From Anopheles merus (Eukaryota > Arthropoda > Insecta > Diptera > Culicidae), in contig NC_054082.1 in assembly GCF_017562075.2 (NCBI RefSeq), forward strand, positions 49,532,037 through 49,596,036: a stretch of DNA of 64,000 nucleotides. Direction: 5' to 3'. The translations under genes were made by a program, and so were the position numbers. A model generated the notes under the pieces. It did not search any database. It saw only the letters and a program-made list of their open reading frames with translations, and was not told where the DNA came from. Below, piece by piece: positions 46,927 through 57,508 of this stretch; the stretch's first letter is position 1, and each line of letters opens with the position of its first letter.

Positions 46927-47481
46927 TAGTGATGGATAAAGTTGGCAAAAATCCGGAGTCGACTCCGATCCGACTCCGATAATTTCAGAACCGACTCCGG
47001 AAGGTAGGTCCGCCCAGGATTATCCAAAATAGTTCGGAATCGTCCGGAGTCGGCCAGAGTCGTTGGAAGTCGGAGTCACACGAAGTCGTCTGGAGTCGTT
47101 CGAAATCGTTCGGAGTCGTCTGGAATCGGTTGGTGTTGGAGTCATCTAGCGTCGGCTTTCGAAACAAAGGCTTGTATACGAAGGGCACGCGCAAAGTGAA
47201 TGAAAAAACCCCCACGAAAGTAAAAGCCTGATCATAAGCGCGTTGCTTTGGACAGCTCCTGTTGACTCCGACCAAATCCGATTCCGGTCGACTACGATCG
47301 ACCCTGGACGACTCTGCATGCCTACTAATACTCTGAACGACTCCGGACGATTCCAAACGATTCCGGATGACTCTGACCCCGGGCGGAACGAGTGGTTGGG
47401 ATTTGGCCAGAGTCGGAATCGGACTAACAATAGCCGGAGTCGGATCGGATTCGTGGGTGCGCTCGAAAGAGCACATCACTA
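46927..47481. mobile_element. hAT-type MITE built of GGAGTCG/CGACTCC units
   Basis: A 555-bp element with perfect 8-bp terminal inverted repeats (TAGTGATG ... CATCACTA), flanked by the 8-bp duplication ATGTAAAC. Both features are typical of hAT elements. The interior is a degenerate array of GGAGTCG-like units, mainly direct in the left third (46.96-47.15 kb), inverted in 47.25-47.39 kb, and direct again near 47.41-47.45 kb, so it can fold back on itself. CGGAGTCGACTCCG at 46954-46967 is a perfect palindrome. There is no transposase coding capacity. Confidence 0.9.
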
Positions 47482-48419
47482 ATGTAAACGTTAGACTGGA
47501 ATGGAAGAAAGTGGAAGCACGAGGCATTTTTTAAACGAAACCAGATAAATCAGCAAAAACATCTCCGTTTTGCGTTTAGATTAGGATAAGCCAACGTTTG
47601 TGTGTAGTTTGTGAGTGATTGCATTTCGGTTTCCTTTCAAATCAAAATCCCATCTTTATCATCTTTATTCCTTCCGTTACAAGAATGCCAAACAAATTAG
47701 ATGGCAGTTAGCTGGCGGAAGCAGATGGCGAACCATCGTACTTTAAATCAATTGTATGTGTCGTAAGCGTAACAAACAGCAACAGAGTGTCATAGTGCAA
47801 TGGAATATTTTAGCGTAATTTATGTGCCAACAATACAGGGTAGGTGAGTGAAATCAAGCGTGAGAATCTGTGAAGCTTTTGTTTTTTCCTGGCAGAATTC
47901 TGCCCATTTAAGAAATTTTAACTTACGTGTCCCGTCTTTCGATAGGTCCCTATCTCTATCAACCCTTCTACCATTACCGTTTCTATTCCCTTCCGATCGA
48001 AGTTCTGACTGAACAAAAACCGAAGGGCAGTAAGTTAAGATTGAACACATTTGCTATATTCCTTTTAAGGAGGAGGAATTCGATTCAAACGTAGTATGTA
48101 ACTATTTATTATTTTATATTGCCATTTGATTTAAGTCATATCGCATTACCCATTTTTTGATAATAAAAAGGATAATCATCAATTTACGGTAAATGCAATG
48201 GGTTGCAATTTCACTGAAATGATATCACACATCAAATCTACGATAAAAAAAAGATAATTGCATTAAAAATCAAAGTTAATCGTGAAAATGCCAGTAGTAG
48301 CAGAGAGACGAAACCTAAAAAGCGAGGAACAATCAGTTAGAAGCTCTAAACATTTTTGTGATGGGTTTTGGGTTTTGTACTTTCATTACTTTACGCATAT
48401 GAAATGTCTACTGTAACTA

Positions 48420-48474
48420 TTTATTTGTATCAAAATTGAAATAAAAATTATTTTATTGTTTTCCATTAAATAAA
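48420..48474. terminator. Bidirectional poly(A) signal cluster
   Basis: Two AATAAA on each strand within 55 bp, placed where the 3' ends of XRCC4 (+) and Rab1 (-) should meet. Use would give 3'UTRs of about 1.5 and 1.3 kb. Confidence 0.4.
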
Positions 48475-48961
48475 CTATTCCTTTCTTATATCAAGTAACG
48501 ATATTCGCACAATCTCTGTGTTGTTTCGTTAGTTGTAGATAAATCACGCATAGATTTAAACATCCGTGTACTTTCATAGCAATTTAGTAGGGGGAATGTG
48601 ATAAAGCGAAAACTGGACTGGAATGTGTGCAGGGATGTGTTGGGGCATGGTATAGTGCGACGTCTGCAGACGACCGTATCCGTTCTTTCGTTTTGGACAG
48701 TTTCCCAACGCACTGAAGCAGTTCCAATTTCCACTATTTTATTATGTCTCCTTTAGTTTGCTTGTGTTGTTTATGTGTCTGTGTTTTGTTGTGTAGGTGT
48801 GTGCGTGTGTGTGTGTGTGTATGTTGTTGTGGGGTTTGCTATATGCACCTCTTCGATGAACCGCTACCGCTCGAATGCGTTAATGCGTGAATCATGGATC
48901 ACGGACTTCAGTCCCTTCATCAGTCCCTTCAATCCACGGACGATTTTTTCTCTTCTTTTTT

Positions 48962-48983
48962 GGGGGGGGGGGGGGGGGGGGGG
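48962..48983. repeat. 22-base poly(G) run
   Basis: A pure G homopolymer preceded by a T-rich stretch. On the Rab1 strand it reads as C22 in the probable 3'UTR. Confidence 0.85.
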
Positions 48984-49758
48984 CAAGGATAACCCACAGG
49001 CGTCCAAAACAAACAAACAAACCAAAAAGTATCCATACAGAATGCACACAAGCACATATGTTTACCTCTTTCGATCTTATGATATTTATATTTCTACTTT
49101 CTTTTCACGCATTGCACCCACCCACGCAGACAAAAAGGCGGCATTGCACATTGCGCGTCTAGACACGTTTGCTTTGCTGTTTTTTTCCCCGTTCTTGTGT
49201 TGTTACACAGGAGACCGTTTTGCTCACACTGTATCTTCCCGCGCAGGGAAGAAAAATTCAACAAAATCTTGATAATTCATACATAGATAATAATTAGAAT
49301 AGTAGTAATCTATCCAGCAAGATGTATGTGTGTGTGTTTTCGTGTGTGATACTGCAGACACGTGAAGAAAGATCGCAAAAGAAAACATATTACGATGCGC
49401 ATAGAGACGACAAAACCAAACACCAGTCCCGTTCTGTTAATCCTCGTTTCTTGCCCCTTGCCGAATGTTCTTGACATGGAACGGTTCATTTGGAGAGGGA
49501 AGGATTGGTGTTTGTGGGGTTCATCAAGGTGTCTTTTTTAAACTTTTGCTGCTTATCCGTTCCGTTTCCTGTTCCCTAGATCCTGTCTGCCTGTCTGTCA
49601 GTAAATGTTTTGTTTTCTTCATGATGCTGCTGTTGCTGTTCTACTACTGCTACCGCCGCGGCCGCGGCTCATAGCGCAAAGGGGAAGGAGCGTGGTGGTC
49701 GATCGATTGAGAGGATGATAATCATAATAATAACTGCTGACCCGAAACAATCTGGTGT

Positions 49759-51489
49759 TCAGCAACAGCCCGACTTTGCCTCCACGTTGCGCCCCTTGTC
49801 GATCTTCACAGCACTTGGCGGATCTGCAGCACTGGACGGGGGTCCTACGCGATTCTTGATTTCGGCCGCCATGGTCATGAATGCCTGCTCTACGTTGGTT
49901 GCATTTTTCGCTGACGTCTCAAGGAATGGAATGCCCAATTGATTCGCTAATTCCTGCAAACATTCACCACAAAAAAACGTTGGTCACCATTAGTCAGTAT
50001 TGCGCATATCGCGATTCATGTTAGGGGCATGGAGGAAGGTGGAAGCGTACCATTGCCGTGGTAGTATCGACGCGTTTCTTCGTCTGCAGATCACACTTGT
50101 TGCCCACTAGCAGTTTGTTTACATTGTCGCAAGCGTAGCGCTCGATTTCCTCCAGCCATTGCTTCACGTTCTCGAACGAATCGTGATCGGTACAATCGTA
50201 CACCACGATGATACCATGTGCCCCGCGATAGTAGGACGACGTTATCGTGCGGAACCGTTCCTGTCCGGCAGTATCCCACTGAAAGGAAATGGAAATGATT
50301 GCATATTAGTAAAACAATTCCCTTTTTGCAAATAGCATCGTATGACGGGCGGCAACTCACAATTTGCAATTTGATTGTTTTTCCATCCAGATCTATGGTT
50401 CGAATTTTCTGTAAGCAATGTAAAAAAGGCACACAATTGATTAGATGCTATCACGCGCTGCTTTTCTGACTAATCGTTGCGGGGGATACTTACAAAATCT
50501 ACACCAATTGTGCTGATGTAACTTTCCGTGTATGTATCGTCCTGTTGATGGGGAACAAGTTAAACAAATGTTGTTCTTAAGTACGTGCTTACTAACACGT
50601 TTAACATTCCTCTTCACTATTAATATACTCACAGCAAATCTTAGCAGTAGGCATGACTTTCCAACGCCGGAATCACCGATCAGCAGCAGCTTAAACAAGT
50701 AGTCGCTACGGGACAGTGACGAAAAGAGAGGAAAGGGAAAGAAATAAGCCTGAGCCGCCATAGTACGTTGATAATGAAATAGTAGTAATACTGAGACGCC
50801 CCTCTGAGCAAAAACACTTGGGGTGACTTAACACTCTATTGCTTCCAGCGAGAGGAAAGTCTAGCAATTAGGCAATAAATCAGAACGACAGTTGAATGGG
50901 CGACAGTAGATGAAACAAATCAATTTCTTGCTATTAAACTGAATTGCTTACAAATTGGACCACGTGTGTTTGTAACAACAACGAAGTCTTAAGCGTTCGC
51001 CACACGCTCTGCGGATTCAATTATATTTCCTTGTTTTCATCAATTGCGACGTGACACGTCGGTGAGGTTTAAAGGTTTAAAGTTCACCTCCAGCTGTGCG
51101 CAAGATCTTGCAAGATCCGTAGATTCGTAGGACTTGCGTCAGTGTTGATCGCTCGATGTACTGCACCCGATGCATGCTAAGTTGGAAACGGCACACTCTA
51201 CAACGGGTGACTCATTCACCGGGAAACGATGGATGATAAAGAATTGGTTCGGAGATGTAAAGCCATCTAATCGTTAACAAAGAAACGAGCTAGTATGGGT
51301 AACATTTCCACGTCCGGGTAGATGTAATTTTCATTGATTAAACATCAACTTTTAAATGATGTTTTTTTCATGATCACTTAGAACTGACGGATGGGCGTTA
51401 CATGTTCTAGCTTTCCCTTCCTTCCAGACTTGACCATTCTCGGGGCTCTCGTACGAGGGGTGGATTCAACACTCGACACGACTATATGC

Positions 51490-51524
<35 letters not shown>

Positions 51525-52358
51525 AGTGGTTGTTGTTTACTCGATGTTGTCCGTCTCTTTTGCTCGCTTGCATTTCGGTATACCTCAACACTGGGAAGCC
51601 CTTTTCTCCTGAAACAAACAAATAACATTCGATCTTTCGCAATGTTCGCAACATTCGCACACTTCCCGAAGGTTTATGCGATTAGGATAAATCGTGCCGT
51701 CATTCTCTAGCACACTGGCGCCCTATTATCAACAGTGTATTAAAATCGATGAGCGACCGATCCGCTCTGTACACACTTGCCTTCTCTTTTTCGCACACAC
51801 TCGTACGAAGGGTGCGGGTGCCGCCGATGGCATTACGATGACGATGACGGCGGCGGCGACGACGACGACGGCGAAAGCTCGACGTCGTCATCACCGATGC
51901 TCGTGGGGTGTGTGTATGTGTGAGAGTAAGAGAGTGTGTGTGTGTGTGTGTGTGTTGGGGAGGGGCGGAAGGTGTAGTTTAGAAAATGCTCACAGCGGAA
52001 TATCTTCGTCATCATCGTTACCGTTTGCTCTTATCGGTCAGAGACCAAGTAAAGAAAAAGAAAAGAAGCAAGCCGTAAGCAAATGTAATTCCTTTTCGTC
52101 ATCCGATCCTTCCGCTCAGCTATACGGGCGGAAATAGTTCTTTGTTCCCTATGCTGCTGCGGCGACTCCTGCTCAACCAACTCTGTCAGGGCCTGCCTGT
52201 CCCCAATAGCAGTAGCGATTGACGCAGTAGAACAAACTCGATGCATTTCAGGAAGAATGGGGGAGAAACACCATATTACACGCTCCCCTCCCCCACCCCT
52301 CTCTGTTCCCGGGTACCCCCTTCCCGTTTGCGGTGGTCACTTACTATTCGGGACTCAT
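49759..52358 (-). CDS. Rab1: Rab1 small GTPase
   Basis: Rab1 drives ER-to-Golgi vesicle tethering and autophagosome formation. Six coding exons: 52358..52345, 50705..50633, 50541..50494, 50408..50361, 50278..50051 and 49953..49759, giving 201 aa (fly 205). The first coding exon has only 14 nt (MSPE plus two bases of Tyr) and is followed by a 1.64-kb intron; the junction restores [22 protein letters not shown]. All G motifs are seen: P-loop GDSGVGKS, switch [27 protein letters not shown] and ETSAKN. The C-terminal GCC is the geranylgeranyl site. Exons 3 and 4 are both exactly 48 nt. The track ORF at 50761 reads through the exon-2 acceptor and is not a real N-terminus. The gene is head to head with Sec10. 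Confidence 0.96.
50706..52344. other. Rab1 intron 1
   Basis: It contains the (GT)n(GC)n tract at 51483-51524, a second GT-rich tract near 51905-51955 and a GAC/GGC-rich triplet stretch near 51838-51890. No coding gene is seen. Confidence 0.7.
51483..51524. repeat. (GT)n(GC)n alternating purine-pyrimidine tract
   Basis: About 40 bases of strict purine-pyrimidine alternation, ending in GCGCGCGC, inside Rab1 intron 1. Confidence 0.95.
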
Positions 52359-53068
52359 GGTCGTACTGGGGGGAAATTGGTTTCCTTCACTCGGCTCCTG
52401 GGTAGTGTTAACAGTACGGGGCACACGGGTTGCAGCTTCGACCGATTTGCAGTACCGATTTTCTTTCCAGCACACACAATTAACACGAATCACGAAGTCG
52501 CTGACGAATCGGATTCACTCGGCGGCCACACCGTTACCAGCGCTTGGGTATCGCAATCTGCAGCGAAATACGTATCACAAGTCGGAATTCACTTTTACGT
52601 CCGCTATTTTCTCGCAAACGGGAACGAGGCGACGGAAACCACGGCAAAATTAGATTGCTATGAAAATGTACAACACTTCCAAGTTTTCTGGTTTCTTTCT
52701 TTCCGTGCGCGACACTGACACATCATCTTCATCGAAAACGTCACTTTGGCGCACAAGGTGCATCGAGCGGAGGTGGCTCGGCCTGGAGGGCAGCTGATGT
52801 TGCGGAGTTTACCGGAGCTAATTACACCAAAATTTATAAAACAATTGGAGAATTGTGCTTGATGTTGCTTTGCATTTTGTTTAATCTCGCACTGTTACGC
52901 TTGGAAAATTATTATCTACAATTGATTTAAAGCAACCTTGGTGCGTATCTGACGTTTATCAGCGATTGTCAACAACCGCGTATCGACTGGAGAAGATATC
53001 CATTTCATTAAAAATCGCTACAACTTTTAATGTGAAACAATCCACCAGTTCGGATACAATCCGTCATC
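52359..53068. other. Divergent promoter region Rab1/Sec10
   Basis: 710 bp between the two start codons, including both 5'UTRs. No separate gene is seen. Confidence 0.6.
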
Positions 53069-55280
53069 ATGTTGTCCCAATATGTAGAAGAGCTGGAGCA
53101 GGTAAGCTTTGCCCGGTATTGCAACGCATTGCAACAGATGAATTACACTCCCGATCGTGAATTTGTAGGACCCATTCGAGGTGGAGGAATTTATCGAAAG
53201 ATTGTGCTGGCGCACAAACAACGAAATCGGCTCCGACCAGTTCGACCCCGATCTGCTGTACGAAACGTTCGTCGAGACGATTAAGGACATGAAGATCCTG
53301 CAGGAGCGACAGCAGCGAAAGTGCGACAAGCTCGAGGAAGCGCTGAAGGAAGAGCAGGCAATATTCGTGAAGGCGATTGATAAGTTCGTCGCCAAGCACC
53401 AGGTGTCGGTGGACTACTTCCATCAGCTGGACGAGAAGATTAACTCGGTCGCGGGCAAGGTGATCCATCTCGGGGAGCAGCTGCAAAACGTAAACATGCC
53501 ACGGAGCCGAGCAGTTGAGGCGCAGCTGTTGCTCAACCACATGGCCGAGTTTCTGACGCCGGGCCCGATCGTGAACGATATTTACAGCGACAAGAGCAAG
53601 CTGTACGAGGCGGCCGACATTATTCAGAAGCTGTTTCAAATCTCCCAAGACCTACCGGCCCAGCGGTTTGCGAACGCGAAGAAAAAGATTGAATCCAAGT
53701 ACGATGACGTCGAGATGCAGCTGATTGAAGAGTTTGCCACGGCGCAGAAGATGGAAAACATCGAACGGATGAAGGAGCTGTCCGACATACTGTCTCAGTT
53801 TAAGGGCTACACGCAGGTGATCGACGTGTACATCGAGCAGAGCCAGGCCACGACGTACGGGGGTCGCGACGTGTTTGAAGGGATCGTACCGCTGTGCCAC
53901 AAGCACTACAAAATCATACAGCAGGTGTTCAATGCGCCGGACAAGGTGATCAGCAAGTTTATACTCAACATTTACCAGCTGAAAATTAACCAGTTTGTGC
54001 AGACGAAGCTGGACGACCGTAAGGACGAGAACAAGTATCTGAAGACGCTGTCCGAGCTGTACTCGCGCACGATGAAGCTGAGCGCCGAACTGCAAGAGTT
54101 TTTCAAAGGCTCGGAGGACGATCTGCTGCAGAAGCTGACGGCCAACATTTTTGACCGCCATCTCGCTACGTACATTGAGGTGGAAAGCCGCACGCTGGAC
54201 GCAAAGTGTCAGGTGGAGTTGAAAAAGTTCTACGAAACCAAAAACCATCAGAAGAAGCAGATCGAACGTTTCCAGGAGCTGAGGCGCGACATGCAAGCGC
54301 TGATCGGCAGCAGGGCCAACATCAATATCGCTCAGATCGAGGACTATGGCGGCGAAACGTTCCTGTCCGAGGAGCTGGCGATCAATCTGCTGCAGCAGTC
54401 GTCGCACGCGTTCGAGCGGTGCTGCCTGCTCTCGAAGGAGAACGATTTGCCGCGCAACATACTCAAGCTGACGGACACGCTGCTGCGCTATCTGCTGCAC
54501 GAGCACTGCGATTATGCGCTCGATCTCGGGCTGCAGGCGATTCCGATCGCGGAGTGCAAGAGCGTACCGCAGATCTACTTCTTTGACGTTGCGCAAAAGT
54601 GTAACGCCATCGTGCACCTGCTGGAAAAGACGTACAATGCGAGCGTGATCCCGAACGTGATCGGCACTCCGCAGTACACGGATTGCATACAGAAGAAACG
54701 CTCCTACCTGGAGACGGTGGAAAATAAGATAGAAACGGGATTGGAACGGACGCTGAATGCCATCTTCGGCTGGGTGAAGACGTACCTGAGCAGTGAGCAG
54801 AAAAAGTCCGACTTCAAACCGGACACGGACGTCGATACGGTGGCGTCGAATGCGTGCCTGGCGGTGGTGCAGTATCTGAACCCGCTGATCGGGCTCATCC
54901 AGAAGACGATCGATGGAGAAAATTTGGCCGCCGTGCTGACGGAGTTTGGCATCCGCTATCATCGCGTAGTTTTCGAGCACCTGCAACAGTTCCAGTACAA
55001 TACGGCCGGTGCAATGTGCGCCATCTGCGACGTGAACGAGTATCGGAAGAGTGCCCGCGTCCTGCAGAGCCCGCTGGTAACGCAGCTGTTCGACGTGCTG
55101 CACGCGCTCTGCAATTTGCTGCTGGTAAAGCACGAAAATCTCCAGGAAGTGTGTGGTGGCGAAACGCTCAACTATCTCGACAAGTCCGTGGTGATGAACT
55201 TTATCCAGCTGCGGAGCGATTATAAAACGATAAAAATATCCAACTCCTTGAAGGGCATATCGGACCAGAGAATGGTGTAG
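53069..55280 (+). CDS. Sec10: Exocyst complex component Sec10 (EXOC5)
   Basis: Subunit of the octameric exocyst that tethers secretory vesicles to the plasma membrane. Exons are 53069-53101 and 53169-55280, split by a 67-nt intron, giving 714 aa (human 708). The junction restores EELEQ-DPFEVEEFIERLCWRT, like human EEPFVADEYIERLVWRT. Matching blocks run the whole length: NMPRSRAVEAQLLLNHMAEF, KLYEAADIIQKLF, FYETKNHQKKQIE, GGETFLSEELAINLLQQ, EQKKSDFKP, RYHRVVFEHLQQFQY and FDVLHALCNLLLV. It is an all-helical rod with an N-terminal coiled coil (about 40-100). The gene is head to head with Rab1 and tail to tail with a CLIP protease. Confidence 0.96.
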
Positions 55281-55668
55281 AGCGGAGAGCCGACGAGAGC
55301 AAAAGCTGTTACAGAGAGGATTGTTTAAATGCAGTGCACTATTACTAACACGAACAGTTACATTTATAGCAATATGTAATTTAACGGAGAATATAATCAT
55401 TGGAAAAAAAGTTCATTAAACCGGGCAACTGTTTCGTCCGAAAGTAGAATTCCCCCGACAGTGCTGGTAATTAATGGTTCCATCCACTTGCTGTAATGAA
55501 CTGCTGGTTTGGGGAATACCATTCAAAACAATGCACCAAAGGGTGTTGCATATGCGAACAGAAATTCCGCGAAACTCCTTCTTTATTCAAATGCACTTAT
55601 GTAAATTTCACTTTATTCAACCATTAATACCCAGCGTGCACGCAGCACTCATGTTTGCTGTTAGGTTC
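55281..55668. other. Convergent 3' region Sec10/CLIP protease 1
   Basis: 388 bp between stop codons, AT-rich. No perfect plus-strand AATAAA is seen; TTTATT near 55581 and 55613 is AATAAA on the minus strand and could end the protease transcript. Confidence 0.5.
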
Positions 55669-57279
55669 TCAAGCGGCAATCGTGGCAGTGATCCAATCGA
55701 CGTACTGGTCCACCTTGGTGTAAACCCCGGGCCAACCGGCCTGGCCACACGGCGTCGGTCCGAACGATACCAGTCCGATCAGGTACCAGTACTGCAAACC
55801 GCCCGCCGTATGGACGCCCGTTAGCGGGCCGCCCGAATCACCTTGGCATGAGTCTTTGCCGGCCTCACCGCCCGCACAGAGCTGCGATTGGCGCAGCAGC
55901 ACCTGCTCGCGTTGATAGACCTGATTGCACGTGTCCAGCGAAACACCGTCGACGGCCACCTTCTGCTTGACGTTGCTGAAGCGCGCCGTTGCCGTACGTC
56001 CCCAGCCGGCCACCTGCATGCGGAATCCAACGTAATCCCGCGCCTTCAGCTCGGCCTGCATCGGCAGACAGATGGGCTTGATGAAGTCAGAGTACGGCAC
56101 GGATTGTTGCAATCGCAGCAGCGCGATATCGTTGTACTGTTCGGCCGACGTTGGCACGTACTCCGGATGCGGTATCTTTCCCTCGATTGGCACATCGATC
56201 GGTGGCGGGGAGCAGTCAACGTCATCGCCCAGTCCCTCGCAGTCCTGTGCCGTAGAGGTGTCCCATTCGCCGAGGCGTACTTCGGCCCTATGGGAGCAAT
56301 TGGTAAGGTAATGAAATGAGTTAACGAGGACAAACTTTTCTATGGAGCTATGCTAAATATACAAAAGAAAAAAAGGGTTCAAGAGGCCTAACAATTAAAC
56401 TTACAAATTCCAGGTGCTCGGGATGTCTTTACCGTTGACGCAGTGCGAAGCCGTTAGGACGTATCGATCGTTGATCAGCACACCACCACAGTGAAACCCG
56501 AAAACGTTATTCGCTAAGCAGAGATAGAGACGCACAACAACAATGCGGGTAAATATTAGACAGCAGGTGTTATGTACAAACATGCTGAGCGTGGTGGAAC
56601 CGTCCACCACCCCCGCCGTTTTTATGTACACGAGCAACCGGAATGTACGTACGTTTTGCATATTTCAGCAGCGCAATCCAAGGGAACTCGTCAATGCGCG
56701 TGTTAACGCCGCCGAAAATGCGATCGCTCGTCTGTATGCCGCACTGGCCCGGTGACGGCAAGAGCCCGACACCAACGCGAACCGGTGCCACCAAGCTGTC
56801 CGCGCAGCAGACGAGCGGATGATTGTCGGCCGCGGACCAACCGCATTGCGATCGCTGCAAGTACGTCCGATCGGCATCTAGCAGCGGTTTTTTCCTGATC
56901 AGCGTCAGGAGACTGTTGCAGTTGCGCAGCAGTATACACTCGCCTACAGTGCTATCAGGTAGGGTGCATTGTTCTGCGTGAAATGGGGGTGAGTAGTAAA
57001 AAAAAAGTAGAACATTAGTCGCTAGTCGCTTGTCATCAAACTACCGAAAATTAGGTCTTGAGAAGTGATCATCTTCCTTCTGCTTAGAGGTCAACTGGTA
57101 CGAGGTTGGTGGGGGTCGACTTGTGATAACCGTTGACAAAACAAACGTACACACACATACACGCACACGAACACACACACACACTTACGAGCAGCTGAGA
57201 TGCTTAGAAGCGTTAGCAGTAGAAACGGCACCAGCTGTAGACGGTGCAACCTCAGCGGGCAGCGGCTGAAAATGCTCAT
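55669..57279 (-). CDS. CLIP-domain trypsin-like serine protease (CLIPB type)
   Basis: Secreted haemolymph zymogen of the kind that acts in melanisation or Toll cascades. Exons are 57279..57189, 56973..56653, 56513..56405 and 56287..55669, giving 379 aa. A signal peptide (residues 1 to about 29) is followed by one CLIP domain with six cysteines at 33, 43, 49, 74, 86 and 87. A short linker of about 28 residues ends SDR|IFGG, so activation is after Arg115 by a trypsin-like enzyme. The catalytic triad is complete: His in LTASHCV, Asp in YNDIALLRL and Ser in DSCQGDSGGPL. The Asp six residues before the Ser predicts cleavage after Arg/Lys. Joins restore LLKYAKPNNVFGFHCGG and TWNLAEVRLGEWDT, typical of CLIPB members. 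Intron 1 opens with a GT repeat right after the donor. The exact paralogue is not assigned. Confidence 0.93.
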
Positions 57280-57471
57280 GATGATCGCTGCAGGTGTGCG
57301 AGAAACTGTCGTTTGCGTTGCCCGAACCGATCCGTTCGGACTGCTGCGAATGACTAAGCCGGCGGTACGCCATGACGCGGAACCCGGCTAATGCGTGCGT
57401 CCGGCCAGGGCTCCGTGTGTGGCTTCTCCTCCTTCATCAAAGATCAGATCGCGAAACACGCTCGCGCGCTC

Positions 57472-57473
<2 letters not shown>

Positions 57474-57506
<33 letters not shown>
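57474..57506. repeat. (GA)n microsatellite
   Basis: About 33 bases of pure GA repeat, about 195 bp upstream of the CLIP protease 1 start codon. GAGA-type repeats in this position can act in promoters. Confidence 0.9.

Positions 57507-57508
<2 letters not shown>

Larger units (their letters stand above)
47482..49758. other. Convergent 3' region XRCC4/Rab1
   Basis: It starts with the right copy of the 8-bp duplication. Facing AATAAA signals lie at 48440-48445 and 48469-48474 (+) and at 48420-48425 and 48452-48457 (read on -). A 22-G run lies at 48962-48983 and a short GT repeat near 48805. The remainder is AT-rich with no recognisable gene; the open frames are short. Confidence 0.55.

Noticed and set aside
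50441..50761. Rab1 N-terminus [15 protein letters not shown]...
   Set aside because: The segment is the pyrimidine tract and acceptor of exon 2. The true first exon with MSPEY is at 52345-52358.
53652..55400. 582-codon minus-strand open frame opposite Sec10
   Set aside because: Mirror frame of a GC-biased coding exon. The sense strand matches Sec10 along its entire length.
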